Source of the DNA: an uncultured Parabacteroides sp.
Lineage (GTDB): Bacteria; Bacteroidota; Bacteroidia; Bacteroidales; Tannerellaceae
NCBI RefSeq assembly: GCF_947855115.1
Contig: NZ_CANTZW010000010.1
Location: forward strand, 1-64,000
Reading direction: 5' to 3'
Length of the DNA: 64,000 bases
The position numbers and the translations under genes were made by a program. Under the pieces are notes generated by a model. It was not told where the DNA came from and did not search any database. It saw only the letters and a program-made list of their open reading frames with translations. This document shows, piece after piece, positions 28,271-37,109 of this stretch; positions within the stretch are counted from its first letter, which is position 1; every line of letters begins with the position of its first letter.

Positions 28271-29011
28271 ATGAGACGTATATATAAATCTATGATATGG
28301 GTATCGGTCTTGGCACTGAGTGCCGGGACGGTCTCTGCCCAGAAAGCGGAACGCAAGAATGTGCGTGAGGGGAATAAGCTTTACGAGAGTGAGAAATACA
28401 CCGAGTCCGAGATCGCTTATCGTAAGAGCTTGGAGGTGAATCCTCGCTCTACGGAAGGAACTTATAATCTGGGGAACGCTCTTTATAAGCAAGGAAAGTT
28501 TCCCGAGGCCGCCGAGCAGTATCAATTGATCGCCGGACAAGGGGAGAAGATGGTGGCTACGCCGGAAGGGAAAGCCCGTTTGTCGGAGGTGTATCATAAT
28601 ATGGGGAATATCTTCATGCAGAACAAGGATTACGGCAAGGCCGTGGAGGTGTATAAGCAATCGCTTCGCTTGAATCCGAAAGATGATGAGACACGTTATA
28701 ATCTGGCCTTGGCCCAAAAGTTGCTGTCGGATCAGCAGAATCAGGATCAGAATCAAGACCAGCAGAACGATGACCAGCAGGAGAACAAGGATCAGAAAGA
28801 CGATCAGCAGCAACAGCAACAGCAGCAGCCGCAAGACGATCAGAAGCAGGATCAGACCCAAGAGCAACAGCAGCCCAACGAGCAGATGAGCAAGGACAAC
28901 GCCCAGCAAATGTTGGATGCCTTCCTGCAAGACGAGAAAGACACTCAAGAGAAAGTGAAGAAGGCGCAGATGCAGCAGCAGCAACGCCGGAAGACAGAGA
29001 AGGAGTGGTAG
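28271..29011 (+). CDS. batC: BatC, TPR protein with Gln/Asp-rich region
   Basis: A 246-aa exported protein: signal peptide ending near SAGTVSAQ, about three tetratricopeptide repeats (AYRKSLEVNPRSTEGTYNLGNALY, YHNMGNIFMQNKDYGKAVEVY and the next) and a long Gln/Asp-rich segment (about residues 155-205) with a run of eight glutamines coded mostly by CAG/CAA. A charged coiled-coil-like tail follows. ATG 28271 is preferred to the GTG three bases upstream. TPRs suggest a scaffolding role for the VWA proteins. The Gln tract is a probable site of length variation between strains. Confidence 0.9.
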   Translation: MRRIYKSMIWVSVLALSAGTVSAQKAERKNVREGNKLYESEKYTESEIAYRKSLEVNPRSTEGTYNLGNALYKQGKFPEAAEQYQLIAGQGEKMVATPEGKARLSEVYHNMGNIFMQNKDYGKAVEVYKQSLRLNPKDDETRYNLALAQKLLSDQQNQDQNQDQQNDDQQENKDQKDDQQQQQQQQPQDDQKQDQTQEQQQPNEQMSKDNAQQMLDAFLQDEKDTQEKVKKAQMQQQQRRKTEKEW

Positions 29012-29031
29012 TCTAGATAATTAACGAAAAA

Positions 29032-30855
29032 ATGAGATACACAATGAGGAAATTGATTTTCTTATTTATCCTGATGTTAACGGTAGGGGTGGCGACAAGG
29101 GCTGCGGATGTGACCTTCAAGGCCTCGGCACCTCAAGCGGTGGTAATGGGGGAGCAGTTTCGCTTGACTTTCACCGTCAATGCTGAAGGCAAGGACTTGA
29201 GAGTGCAGGAGATGCCTGACTTTGACGTATTAATGGGGCCTTCCCAATCCACCTCCTATAGCAGTAGCTGGGTGAACGGGAAGAGTACCAGCGAGACAAC
29301 CGTTACATATACGTACGTCTTGATGCCGAAGAAGGAAGGTACATTTAATATCGCTCCGGCAACGATCAAGGTGAACGGTTCTAATTATACATCGAATGGC
29401 TTGGCCATCAAGGTTCTTCCGGCTGATAAGGCGGGAAAACAAGAAGCGGAGACAACAACGGCGAGTGGGGCGATCTCTAACGATCGGCTGTTCGTGAAGA
29501 TGGACGTATCCAAACGAAACGTGTTTGAGCAAGAAGGCTTCTTGGTGACTTTCAAGGTCTACTCTTTGGAAAACTTCTCAATCACGGGATTGAAATATCC
29601 GGAGTTCGAGGGTTTCTTAGTGCAGGAGGTTGAGTTGCCGCAAGAGAAACAGTTGACTTTGGAGAATTACAACGGGCGTAACTATCAGATGGCGGTAATG
29701 CGCCAGGTGATCCTATACCCGCAACGTCCGGGTAAGATCACGATCGAGGGTGGAAAGTATGATGCCATAGTTCGTGTCCGTATGCAACAAGTAGGTGGCG
29801 GTAGCATCTTCGATAGTTTCTTCGACTCGTACCGGGATGTAAGCAAAGTGTTGACGACCTCTCCGGTTACTATTGATGTTAAACCATTGCCGGCCGGTAA
29901 GCCCGCTTCTTTCTCCGGTGCGGTGGGAACATTCTCCATGACGGCAGATATTAGTTCTGATAATGTCAAGACAGATGAGGCTGTAACCGTAAAGGTGAAG
30001 ATCACGGGTAACGGAAACGTAAAGCTGGTGAAGAACCCGGAAGTGATTTTCCCGAACGATTTCGATGTCTACGACCCCAAAGTAGAGATGGACATCAAGA
30101 CTACAACTGCCGGTGTCAGCGGTAGCAAGACCATCGAATATATGGCGATACCTCGTTACGCAGGTGATTTTGAGATCCCGGCGATCGCTTTCTCTTATTT
30201 CGATATCAAGTCCGGTTCCTATAAGACCATCAAGTCCGAGCCTTATAAACTGCATGTGGAGCAAGGCAAGGGTGGTAATGGTTCTGCCCCGGTTGTATCA
30301 AATTTCAGCAATAAAGAGAGCGTGAAATACTTAGGCAAGGATATCCGTTATTTGAAGACGAAAGGCTTCTCCTTTATCGAGGGAGATGATGGAATCTTCT
30401 TCGGTTCCTTCATGTACTATCTTTGTTATATCGTGCCGGCTATTTTGTTTATCGTATTCTTCTTTATTTATCGTAAGCAGGTGAAGGAAAACGCCGATAT
30501 TGCCTTGGTTCGTACCAAGAAGGCGAATAAGATGGCGGTGAGACGTTTGAAAAACGCCGGCAAGTTGATGAAGGAGAATAAGAAGGAAGAGTTTTACGAT
30601 GAGGTATTGCGTGCGTTGTGGGGCTATTTGAGCGATAAGCTGAGCATCCCGCAATCCGATTTGACCAAGGATAACGTAGAGATAGAATTGGGTAAATACG
30701 GTGTAGACGAATCCTTGACGAATGAGTTCATGGATATCTTGAATACTTGTGAGTTCGCTCGTTACGCTCCGTCCCAAGCGTCAGACGCTATGGATAAGCT
30801 GTATGAGCAGACGGTAGACGCTATTGGTAAAATGGAGAATACAATTAAAAAGTAA
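29032..30855 (+). CDS. batD: BatD, aerotolerance membrane protein
   Basis: A 607-aa protein with signal peptide (MRKLIFLFILMLTVGVATRA), several Ig-like BatD beta domains (for example FKASAPQAVVMGEQFRLTF), one membrane helix near residue 470 (YYLCYIVPAILFIVFFFIY) and a cytoplasmic helical region of about 120 residues similar to the end of the BatD-like protein at 25150. A second ATG at 29044 is an equally plausible start. It ends 4 bp before batE. Confidence 0.92.
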   Translation: MRYTMRKLIFLFILMLTVGVATRAADVTFKASAPQAVVMGEQFRLTFTVNAEGKDLRVQEMPDFDVLMGPSQSTSYSSSWVNGKSTSETTVTYTYVLMPKKEGTFNIAPATIKVNGSNYTSNGLAIKVLPADKAGKQEAETTTASGAISNDRLFVKMDVSKRNVFEQEGFLVTFKVYSLENFSITGLKYPEFEGFLVQEVELPQEKQLTLENYNGRNYQMAVMRQVILYPQRPGKITIEGGKYDAIVRVRMQQVGGGSIFDSFFDSYRDVSKVLTTSPVTIDVKPLPAGKPASFSGAVGTFSMTADISSDNVKTDEAVTVKVKITGNGNVKLVKNPEVIFPNDFDVYDPKVEMDIKTTTAGVSGSKTIEYMAIPRYAGDFEIPAIAFSYFDIKSGSYKTIKSEPYKLHVEQGKGGNGSAPVVSNFSNKESVKYLGKDIRYLKTKGFSFIEGDDGIFFGSFMYYLCYIVPAILFIVFFFIYRKQVKENADIALVRTKKANKMAVRRLKNAGKLMKENKKEEFYDEVLRALWGYLSDKLSIPQSDLTKDNVEIELGKYGVDESLTNEFMDILNTCEFARYAPSQASDAMDKLYEQTVDAIGKMENTIKK

Positions 30856-30859
30856 GAAG

Positions 30860-31627
30860 ATGAATATGACTATAAATTTAAGAAAGGTACTGTTTTTCTT
30901 ATTGACTCTATGTCTGATAGGATCTGCTTATGCGCAAGATACTGCCTTGAAGGAGGCTGAGGTTGCTTACACGAAAGAAGATTACGCAAAGGCGATCGAG
31001 CTATATGAAGGGATCTTGAAAAGCAATGGAGAGTCTGCCGCCGTCTACTATAATTTGGGAAATGCCTATTATAAGGCAGGTAAGATAGCCCCGGCTATCT
31101 TGAATTACGAACGTTGTCTTCTGCTGGATCCGGGTGACAGCGATGCCCGCTTCAATTTACAGATGGCTCGTCAGAAGACTATTGATAAGATTGAGCCGGT
31201 TGGCGATTTCTTCTTGGTGAAATGGTTTAAGAGCGTAGAGAACCTCGGTTCCGCAGACTCTTGGGCGAAGACGGGTATCGTGTGTTTCCTATTGTTTATC
31301 GGTTGCTTGATCTTGTTCTTCTTCGCCCGCTGGGTACGTTTGAAGAAGATCGGTTTCTATTTGGGTGTCTTTTTTATCATCATGGTTGTTTTCACGAATA
31401 TATTCGCCAGCAACCAGAAGGATGAGATGATAAACCGTAAACACGCTATCGTATTCGCCCCGACCGTTACGGTGAAAAGCTCGCCCGATACTAGCGGTAC
31501 GGATCTTTTTGTATTGCATGAGGGAACGAACGTGACCGTGAAGAGTACGCTCGGCGAATGGAGCGAGATCGAGCTTGAGGACGGGAACGTAGGATGGATG
31601 CCTAGTAAAGACATAGAAAAAATCTAG
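30860..31627 (+). CDS. batE: BatE, TPR and SH3-like protein
   Basis: A 255-aa protein: signal peptide (MNMTINLRKVLFFLL...SAYAQ), two to three TPR units (AVYYNLGNAYYKAGKIAPAILNYERCLLLDP), two membrane helices (about residues 138-158 and 170-190) and a C-terminal bacterial SH3-like domain (LHEGTNVTVKSTLGEWSEIELEDG). ATG 30860 gives a proper signal peptide; a GTG/ATG farther upstream lies inside batD and is rejected. It is the last conserved gene of the operon. Confidence 0.9.
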   Translation: MNMTINLRKVLFFLLTLCLIGSAYAQDTALKEAEVAYTKEDYAKAIELYEGILKSNGESAAVYYNLGNAYYKAGKIAPAILNYERCLLLDPGDSDARFNLQMARQKTIDKIEPVGDFFLVKWFKSVENLGSADSWAKTGIVCFLLFIGCLILFFFARWVRLKKIGFYLGVFFIIMVVFTNIFASNQKDEMINRKHAIVFAPTVTVKSSPDTSGTDLFVLHEGTNVTVKSTLGEWSEIELEDGNVGWMPSKDIEKI

Positions 31628-31642
31628 TCAGCTAATAAAATT

Positions 31643-32335
31643 ATGCTAGAACAATTATTGGTTTGGGAACGTGATGCGTTCTTGATGCTTAACGGTAGCG
31701 ACTCCGCTTTTTTAGATCGCTTTATGTGGATCTATTCAGGCAAGGCGGTTTGGCTACCGTTAGCCTTTTTTATATTGGTGGTGTTATGCTATAAGAAGAA
31801 TTGGAAGGAGTGGCTTTTAATTTTGTTGGCCATCGTCTTGACGATCACGTTGTGCGACCAATTCGCTTCGCATATTTGTAAACCCATATTCACACGTTTT
31901 CGCCCGACCCATCATCCGGATTTTATGGATCAGGTAAAGGTGGTATTTGGCTATCGGGGCGGTATGTATGGGTTTATCTCCAGTCATGCGGCGAACGCTT
32001 TCGGTTTTGCGACCTTGATGGCGTTGATTTTTCGGAATAAGCTATTTGGATGGACTATTTTCTTTTGGGCGATCCTGACCTCATATACCCGTATTTATCT
32101 AGGAGTACATTTTATCACGGATATTATCCCGGGAGCTTTATCAGGATTGCTATTCGGATATCTCGTTTATCTGTTATATTTCTATATACGGTCGGTTTTG
32201 ATTTCAGAGGATTCTTGGGTACGTCCGGAGGCTGTTTACTCGGATACCCGGAAATATTTGATCACCTATGCCATTTGGCTGACTATTCTTTTAATAGCCC
32301 TGTTTAATGAACAGTTGGTATCGTGCTTAAGATAA
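31643..32335 (+). CDS. PAP2-family membrane phosphatase
   Basis: A 230-aa polytopic inner membrane protein with the three phosphatase motifs: KPIFTRFRPTHHP (KX6RP), ISSHAANAFGF (SSH variant of PSGH) and TRIYLGVHFITDIIPG (RX5HX3D). The family dephosphorylates undecaprenyl pyrophosphate, phosphatidylglycerophosphate or lipid A; the substrate cannot be told from sequence. It starts 15 bp after batE and so may share the aerotolerance transcript. Confidence 0.9.
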   Translation: MLEQLLVWERDAFLMLNGSDSAFLDRFMWIYSGKAVWLPLAFFILVVLCYKKNWKEWLLILLAIVLTITLCDQFASHICKPIFTRFRPTHHPDFMDQVKVVFGYRGGMYGFISSHAANAFGFATLMALIFRNKLFGWTIFFWAILTSYTRIYLGVHFITDIIPGALSGLLFGYLVYLLYFYIRSVLISEDSWVRPEAVYSDTRKYLITYAIWLTILLIALFNEQLVSCLR

Positions 32336-32474
32336 GAGTGTTTGAGTGAGTATGTCGTAAAGCATATTTGTTTTCGGTTCATTTTCTCAATAATAATTTG
32401 TTTCAATAATATTAAATGATTAAGTTAGTGCCATAATATTAAATAAAAGTATTAACCTTCAAAATAAGAAAGCC

Positions 32475-32747
32475 ATGACAAAGACGATTACATTTAACGA
32501 ATTGAGAAGACTTAAAGACTCTTTACCAGACGGAAGTATACAACGCATCGCCGATGAGTTAGGATTAAGGGTTGAGACAGTTCGTAACTATTTCGGTGGA
32601 CATAATTTTCAAGATGGCCGGAGTTGTGGTTTCCATATCGAGCCCGGGCCGGATGGCGGGTTGGTTGTTTTAGATGACACGACTATTTTTGAGCGTGCTT
32701 TGCAGATACTGGCTGAGAGCCAGGATGCCGAAGCACAGAAAGCGTAA
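32475..32747 (+). CDS. Small helix-turn-helix DNA-binding protein
   Basis: A 90-aa protein with an N-terminal HTH-like segment (GSIQRIADELGLRVETVRNYFGG) in which the second helix would recognise DNA. A conserved middle follows (FHIEPGPDGGLVVLDDTTIFERALQIL). It is a short Bacteroidetes-type protein of unknown target. It stands alone, with about 140 bp of AT-rich upstream DNA and a strong terminator after it. The upstream DNA contains two copies of ATAATATTAAAT (32406 and 32433) that could serve as autoregulatory sites; this is speculative. Confidence 0.8.
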   Translation: MTKTITFNELRRLKDSLPDGSIQRIADELGLRVETVRNYFGGHNFQDGRSCGFHIEPGPDGGLVVLDDTTIFERALQILAESQDAEAQKA

Positions 32748-32764
32748 GAAAAATTCATTCGTAT

Positions 32765-32808
32765 AAAAAATCCCATAGCAAAATGAAAGAACGCTTTGGG
32801 ATTTTTTT
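32765..32808 (+). terminator. Intrinsic terminator after the small HTH gene
   Basis: AAAAAATCCCA (32765-32775) pairs with TGGGATTTTTT (32797-32807), 21-nt loop, followed by the T-run that is part of the stem. Confidence 0.8.
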
Positions 32809-32861
32809 GTATTTAACAATTCATAAATCCCGATTGTTTCATCTATAAAAATGTATTGAGT

Positions 32862-33980
32862 ATGGAAGATAAGTTAGTAACATTGGCTATCCACACGTTC
32901 GAGAAAGCCCAGATTCTCAAGACAATCCTCGAAACAGAAGGCATAGAGGTCTATATACATAATGTGAACCAGATTCAGCCGGTTGTTTCGGCGGGAGTAC
33001 GTGTGCGTATTAAGGAAAGTGATTTACCGCATGCTTTACGCATTATCGAGGATAATAAATGGTTTGAGGAACCGAAGGAGGAAGAGCCGAAGGTTAATGC
33101 GGTTAAAAAGATTCTGATCCCGATTGATTTCTCTGATTATTCCGCTAAAGCTTGTGAATTAGGTATCAATTATGCCTATGCGGTAGGTGCGGAGGTAATG
33201 ATCATGCACGCTTACTTTAGCCCGTATTTTCCGTCTGCCATTCCGATGGGGGATACATTGGCTTACCAAGTAAACGAGGAGGAATCCGTACAACATATCC
33301 TGCAACGTGTCCGTATTGATATGGAGAATATTTGTACGCATATCGACCGGAAGATGTCTTCCGGAGAATTACCAAAGGTAAAATACGATTATGTATTACG
33401 TGAGGGGTTGCCGGAAGAAGAAATCATCGCTTATAGTAGGGAATATCATCCGACATTGATCGTGATGGGAACGAGAGGTAAGAGCCAAAAAGATATGGAT
33501 CTGATCGGTAGCGTGACCGGAGAGGTGATCGAGGTGAACCGGGTTCCTGTATTGGCGATACCGGAGAATGTTCCTTTCACGGATTTGAGAGACGCAAAGA
33601 ATATCGCTTTCGCCACATCGTTTAACCAGAGAGATTTGGTTGCGTTTGACGAGTTTATGGAAATCATCAAAGGTTTTGATTTTAATATTCATCTGTTCAA
33701 TATCTCTACCAGCAAAGATGAATGGAATGAGATTCGTTTGACGGGGGTTCGTGAATATTTCAAGAAGCAATATCCACATGCGCATATTTCCCATACAGTT
33801 CTAGCTGATGGCGATTTGTTGTTGGCCATCGAGAAATTTGTTCGTGACAAACAAATTGATGTCATAGCCTTAAGTACTTATCGCCGTAATATCCTGGCCC
33901 GGATGTTCAATCCTTCAATTGCAAGAAAGATGCTATTCCACACCGACACTCCGCTATTGGTAATCGATAGCAAGAAGTAG
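32862..33980 (+). CDS. DUF2007 plus tandem universal stress protein
   Basis: A 372-aa cytoplasmic protein. Residues 1-75 match a DUF2007-like signal-transducing domain (LAIHTFEKAQILKTILETEG, VRVRIKESDLPHALRIIED). Two UspA domains follow. The first (KKILIPIDFSDYSAKACELG ... VMGTRGKSQKDMDLIGSVTGEV) keeps the ATP-binding GxxGx(9)GS-type motif; the second (about residues 240-372) appears degenerate at that motif. ATG 32862 is preferred over TTG 32856. Function is probably stress-related nucleotide sensing; not more can be said. It ends in a strong terminator. Confidence 0.88.
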   Translation: MEDKLVTLAIHTFEKAQILKTILETEGIEVYIHNVNQIQPVVSAGVRVRIKESDLPHALRIIEDNKWFEEPKEEEPKVNAVKKILIPIDFSDYSAKACELGINYAYAVGAEVMIMHAYFSPYFPSAIPMGDTLAYQVNEEESVQHILQRVRIDMENICTHIDRKMSSGELPKVKYDYVLREGLPEEEIIAYSREYHPTLIVMGTRGKSQKDMDLIGSVTGEVIEVNRVPVLAIPENVPFTDLRDAKNIAFATSFNQRDLVAFDEFMEIIKGFDFNIHLFNISTSKDEWNEIRLTGVREYFKKQYPHAHISHTVLADGDLLLAIEKFVRDKQIDVIALSTYRRNILARMFNPSIARKMLFHTDTPLLVIDSKK

Positions 33981-34001
33981 CTCCTTTTTTAAGTAACAAA
34001 T

Positions 34002-34038
34002 AAAAAGTGGATATGTGAAAAGGCTTATCCACTTTTTT
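34002..34038 (+). terminator. Intrinsic terminator after the universal stress protein gene
   Basis: Perfect 12-bp stem AAAAAGTGGATA (34002-34013) with TATCCACTTTTT (34026-34037), 12-nt loop, followed by T. A GTG in the loop (34015) opens a longer frame for the next gene but cannot be its start on the terminated message. Confidence 0.9.
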
Positions 34039-34061
34039 ATTATATACTATGTGTTTAAAGC

Positions 34062-34069
34062 TATTTTTG
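34062..34069 (+). promoter_or_regulatory. -7 box for the orphan membrane protein gene
   Basis: TATTTTTG fits TAnnTTTG and lies 29 bp before ATG 34099. No obvious -33 element. Confidence 0.45.
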
Positions 34070-34098
34070 TATCTTTAGCGAAAAAATGTAAGGATAGT

Positions 34099-34863
34099 AT
34101 GTGGGAAAGAATGTTTGATCTGGTACTTGGATTAAAGAAAGAACATAGATTAGTGATAGTTATAACATTGATTTATGCGGTGACTCTCTTTGGTATTACT
34201 GTAGATGTAGAAGCGATGGAGAATTGGCTGCAATTAGTGGGGTATACCATACGTACTTTATGTATTGCTTGTATTATACAGCTTAGTGTGTTCTTTTTGA
34301 CAAATATTTTTTGGAAGAAACTAAACAGAGGCTTGAATAAAACATTTGTTGTTATTGGTGGTAATGTGTTGTCCTTAGCTTTCTTGCTTTTCCCTTTTTC
34401 TATATCATATATAGATATGACAGCTGAAAGTATGAAGTTGAGTTCTTTGAATACAGAAAGAAATAGAATTGATAGTATGGTCCGGTACTATGAGAATTTA
34501 AAAAGTCTAGATTCTTCTTTTTCAGAGAATCTAGATTCTTTAATATTGGAAGAAAAGAAAACATTGATTCGGGTCATAAAAGATATTGATTTAAAGCAAT
34601 TCAAAATAGAAGAGAAACAGAAAAGATATGAAAAGCCATTAGTTTCCATCCTATTTCTTTTGCAAATATTCGGTTTTTATATATTGATTCTATATTCTTC
34701 CTATTTTGATAGGACGAATAAAGTGAATCGTGTTATCGCAGAGGAAAATATTCCTTATCGAAAGAAAGTAAGGAACTCTTTTTGCGATAAAGTTTTGAGA
34801 CCTTTGGTTTTACTGTTATCTATTTTTCTTTGGGGATTCTTGTTTTTCCTTTGGCTTAGATAA
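34099..34863 (+). CDS. Orphan multi-pass membrane protein with coiled coil, AT-rich
   Basis: A 254-aa protein not recognised. It begins MWERMFDLVLGLKKEHR at ATG 34099, which lies after both the upstream terminator and a -7 box. About five membrane helices are visible: two near the start, one at about residues 90-108, then a polar helical segment with coiled-coil character (about 115-180, rich in Glu/Lys/Ser) and two helices at the C-terminus (LFLLQIFGFYILILYSSYF, LRPLVLLLSIFLWGFLFFLW). Base composition is clearly more AT-rich than its neighbours, which suggests recent acquisition or relaxed constraint. It has no partner gene. Confidence 0.75.
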   Translation: MWERMFDLVLGLKKEHRLVIVITLIYAVTLFGITVDVEAMENWLQLVGYTIRTLCIACIIQLSVFFLTNIFWKKLNRGLNKTFVVIGGNVLSLAFLLFPFSISYIDMTAESMKLSSLNTERNRIDSMVRYYENLKSLDSSFSENLDSLILEEKKTLIRVIKDIDLKQFKIEEKQKRYEKPLVSILFLLQIFGFYILILYSSYFDRTNKVNRVIAEENIPYRKKVRNSFCDKVLRPLVLLLSIFLWGFLFFLWLR

Positions 34864-34934
34864 TATATACCTGATATTTGTATAAACCGGAATTATGCTT
34901 TGCTTTGCAGCTCATCAGAAAAATAATAGAATAT

Positions 34935-35540
34935 ATGATTACTTATTTGATTATTGGAATAACTGCGGTACTCTCGTTTATCTGTTTTAGTAATAGGGAG
35001 TTGTTTATGAAATTAGCGTTTATCCCATATCGTACGGTCCGGAATCATGAATATTATCGTATCGTGAGCCATGGATTTATTCATGCGGATATGACACATC
35101 TGTTAGTGAATATGTTTACGTACTGGTCGTTCGGTCTCTATATCGAGCGAGTATTCCGGCATATGGGATTTGGCGGTGGGGCTTATCTGGCTCTTTATTT
35201 CGGGGGAATGATCGTGGCTTCGTTATACGACCTGATAAAACGGCGCGATGATCCGTATTATGTCTCCATCGGTGCGTCCGGCGCGGTATCTGCGGTTCTA
35301 TTTACCTCGATATTTCTAGACCCTTGGGGGAAGATATTGTTTTTCGCCGTGTTGCCTGTTCCCGGGATCGTGTTCGGCTTGTTATATCTTGCTTATTGCC
35401 AATATATGGCGAAACAGGCAGGAGATAATGTAAACCATAATGCTCACTTCTATGGGGCTATCTACGGATTGATTTTCCCCATGTTGCTGGAACCTTCATT
35501 ATTACATCTCTTTTTATCCCAGCTTATGTTTAAGGGATGA
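34935..35540 (+). CDS. Rhomboid family intramembrane serine protease
   Basis: A 201-aa polytopic protease that cuts membrane-spanning substrates within the lipid bilayer. The catalytic pair is visible: Ser115 in IGASGAVSAV and His171 in NHNAHFYGAIYGL. The oxyanion region HADMTHLLVNMF is conserved. ATG 34935 is chosen because it starts directly at the first helix; an upstream in-frame start at 34878 adds a poorly coded segment. The gene stands alone. Substrates are unknown. Confidence 0.92.
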   Translation: MITYLIIGITAVLSFICFSNRELFMKLAFIPYRTVRNHEYYRIVSHGFIHADMTHLLVNMFTYWSFGLYIERVFRHMGFGGGAYLALYFGGMIVASLYDLIKRRDDPYYVSIGASGAVSAVLFTSIFLDPWGKILFFAVLPVPGIVFGLLYLAYCQYMAKQAGDNVNHNAHFYGAIYGLIFPMLLEPSLLHLFLSQLMFKG

Positions 35541-35630
35541 TCCCATAATTTTATCCGCTCGATGTAGAGTACGTTTTACGCAGGAACTAAATTTTTGCCG
35601 GAAGATTATTTCCATGAAAGCAAACTTATC

Positions 35631-35638
35631 TATCTTTG
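35631..35638 (+). promoter_or_regulatory. -7 box for the SGNH-SGNH-MBOAT unit
   Basis: TATCTTTG matches TAnnTTTG, 22 bp before ATG 35661. It lies inside the longer in-frame extension (from 35595) and so argues against that start. Confidence 0.5.
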
Positions 35639-35660
35639 TTCCCTTATAAGCAAAAGTCAG

Positions 35661-37109
35661 ATGAGCAAAGATAATAATTTGGGTAGAGTGTTGGCATTAT
35701 TGTTGCTAACCTTGTTGATGAGCTTTGGTTTATATAGCCTTCCCGATACATTGTTCGGGTATAAGATCAAAAAGGTAGATCTTTTATCGGATTTCAAGGT
35801 GAAGGAGGAAAAGCTTTCTTTAGATTCTTTAAGGCAGCAATTGGAGCAGGCAGATACCCTTCAAATAGATTCGGTGGCGCTGAGAGATTCTGTAGTGCGC
35901 TCCACCGGAATAGATTCAGCGGCCTTGGCTCTTCGCGATTCGTTATACAAAGCGGTCTATGCTGTTCAGGGAGCGGATTCGCTGGGATCTCATATCGAGG
36001 ATTATTCTCTTGGACATATTGGTTTGAAACGGTTCTTCGCCGCCCTGAAAAACAGGCAGGAGTTGAATCGTCCGGTACGTGTGGCCTTTTTGGGAGATTC
36101 TTTTATCGAAGGCGATATTATGGTAGCCGATTTCCGTTCCGGGATGCAGAAGGAATTCGGGGGCCGGGGGGTTGGTTTTGTGCCGGTCACATCTGTAGCG
36201 GCTCAGTTCCGTCCGACCGTAGAGCAACATGCCACGGGATGGACCGCTTGGTCTATGCTGACAGACCATGAGCACGGATATACCTTATCCGGAATGATGT
36301 TTGAGGCGAACGAGGAAGATGCCTCTATCCGTGTGAAGACTACCAAGCGCTATCCGGAACTTCAGGCGTTCTCTTCCTTGAAGCTGATTTATGAGCAAAA
36401 TAAGAATACGGAGATGCGTTTGGTCTGCAACGCTTCTTCCGATACCCTGCAAGAGATACTTCCAGCCACATCGATCGTGACCCAATACGAGTTGGAAGGG
36501 ACATTTACCGAAGCGGATTTCACGTTTAAGAATACTCAGGAATTCCGGGCGTTGGGAGTTGCCATGGAGGACAATTCTGGTGTCGTGGTAGATAATTTCT
36601 CTCTTCGGGGAAACTCTGGTATGATATTGGAGCGATTGGACGTTTCCCGTTGTCAAGCATTGAATAAGATTCGTCCGTATGATTTGATCGTCTTGCAGTA
36701 TGGTTTGAATGTCGTGAGCGACAGCGTGATGAACTATGGATGGTATAGCAACCGGATGGTAAAAGTCATTAATCATATACAGCTTTGTTTCCCGGAAGCC
36801 GACATATTGATGTTGGGGGTGTCGGACAGGAGCCGTCAGGATGACGGGGAGTTCGAGACGATGCCTGCCGTGCTCGCCCTGTTGCATGCGCAAAGGCAAG
36901 CCGCTAAAAAGGCCGGAGTACCTTTCTGGAATGTTTTCGGAGCCATGGGAGGAGAGAACAGTATGGTCCGTTTCGTAGAATTAAACTGGGCTAGTAAGGA
37001 TTATACGCATTTAAGTTTCAGAGGTGGACGGGAGATTGCCGAGGCCTTGCTGAAAGCGTTATTATCAGAAAAAGATTTTTATGATGAAGCGGAGAAAGTG
37101 GTTAATTAG
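35661..37109 (+). CDS. Membrane-anchored SGNH/GDSL-like protein (first of pair)
   Basis: A 482-aa protein with a membrane anchor near the N-terminus (ALLLLTLLMSFGLYSL), a Ser/Asp/Leu-rich linker (about residues 40-110) and an SGNH-hydrolase fold facing the periplasm: block I VAFLGDSFIEGD, block III LQYGLN and block V DYTHLSFRGG (DxxH). It is likely an acetyltransferase or esterase acting on an envelope polysaccharide, fed by the MBOAT protein two genes downstream. It overlaps the second SGNH gene by about 26 bp. Confidence 0.85.
   Translation: MSKDNNLGRVLALLLLTLLMSFGLYSLPDTLFGYKIKKVDLLSDFKVKEEKLSLDSLRQQLEQADTLQIDSVALRDSVVRSTGIDSAALALRDSLYKAVYAVQGADSLGSHIEDYSLGHIGLKRFFAALKNRQELNRPVRVAFLGDSFIEGDIMVADFRSGMQKEFGGRGVGFVPVTSVAAQFRPTVEQHATGWTAWSMLTDHEHGYTLSGMMFEANEEDASIRVKTTKRYPELQAFSSLKLIYEQNKNTEMRLVCNASSDTLQEILPATSIVTQYELEGTFTEADFTFKNTQEFRALGVAMEDNSGVVVDNFSLRGNSGMILERLDVSRCQALNKIRPYDLIVLQYGLNVVSDSVMNYGWYSNRMVKVINHIQLCFPEADILMLGVSDRSRQDDGEFETMPAVLALLHAQRQAAKKAGVPFWNVFGAMGGENSMVRFVELNWASKDYTHLSFRGGREIAEALLKALLSEKDFYDEAEKVVN

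Noticed and set aside
32406..32444. ATAATATTAAAT direct repeats upstream of the small HTH gene as another 22-bp array
   Set aside because: The spacing is 27 bp with only two copies, so it does not belong to the 22-bp class.
34015..34098. N-terminal extension of the orphan membrane protein from GTG 34015
   Set aside because: The GTG lies in the loop of a perfect terminator and upstream of the -7 box at 34062, so it is unlikely to be on the message.
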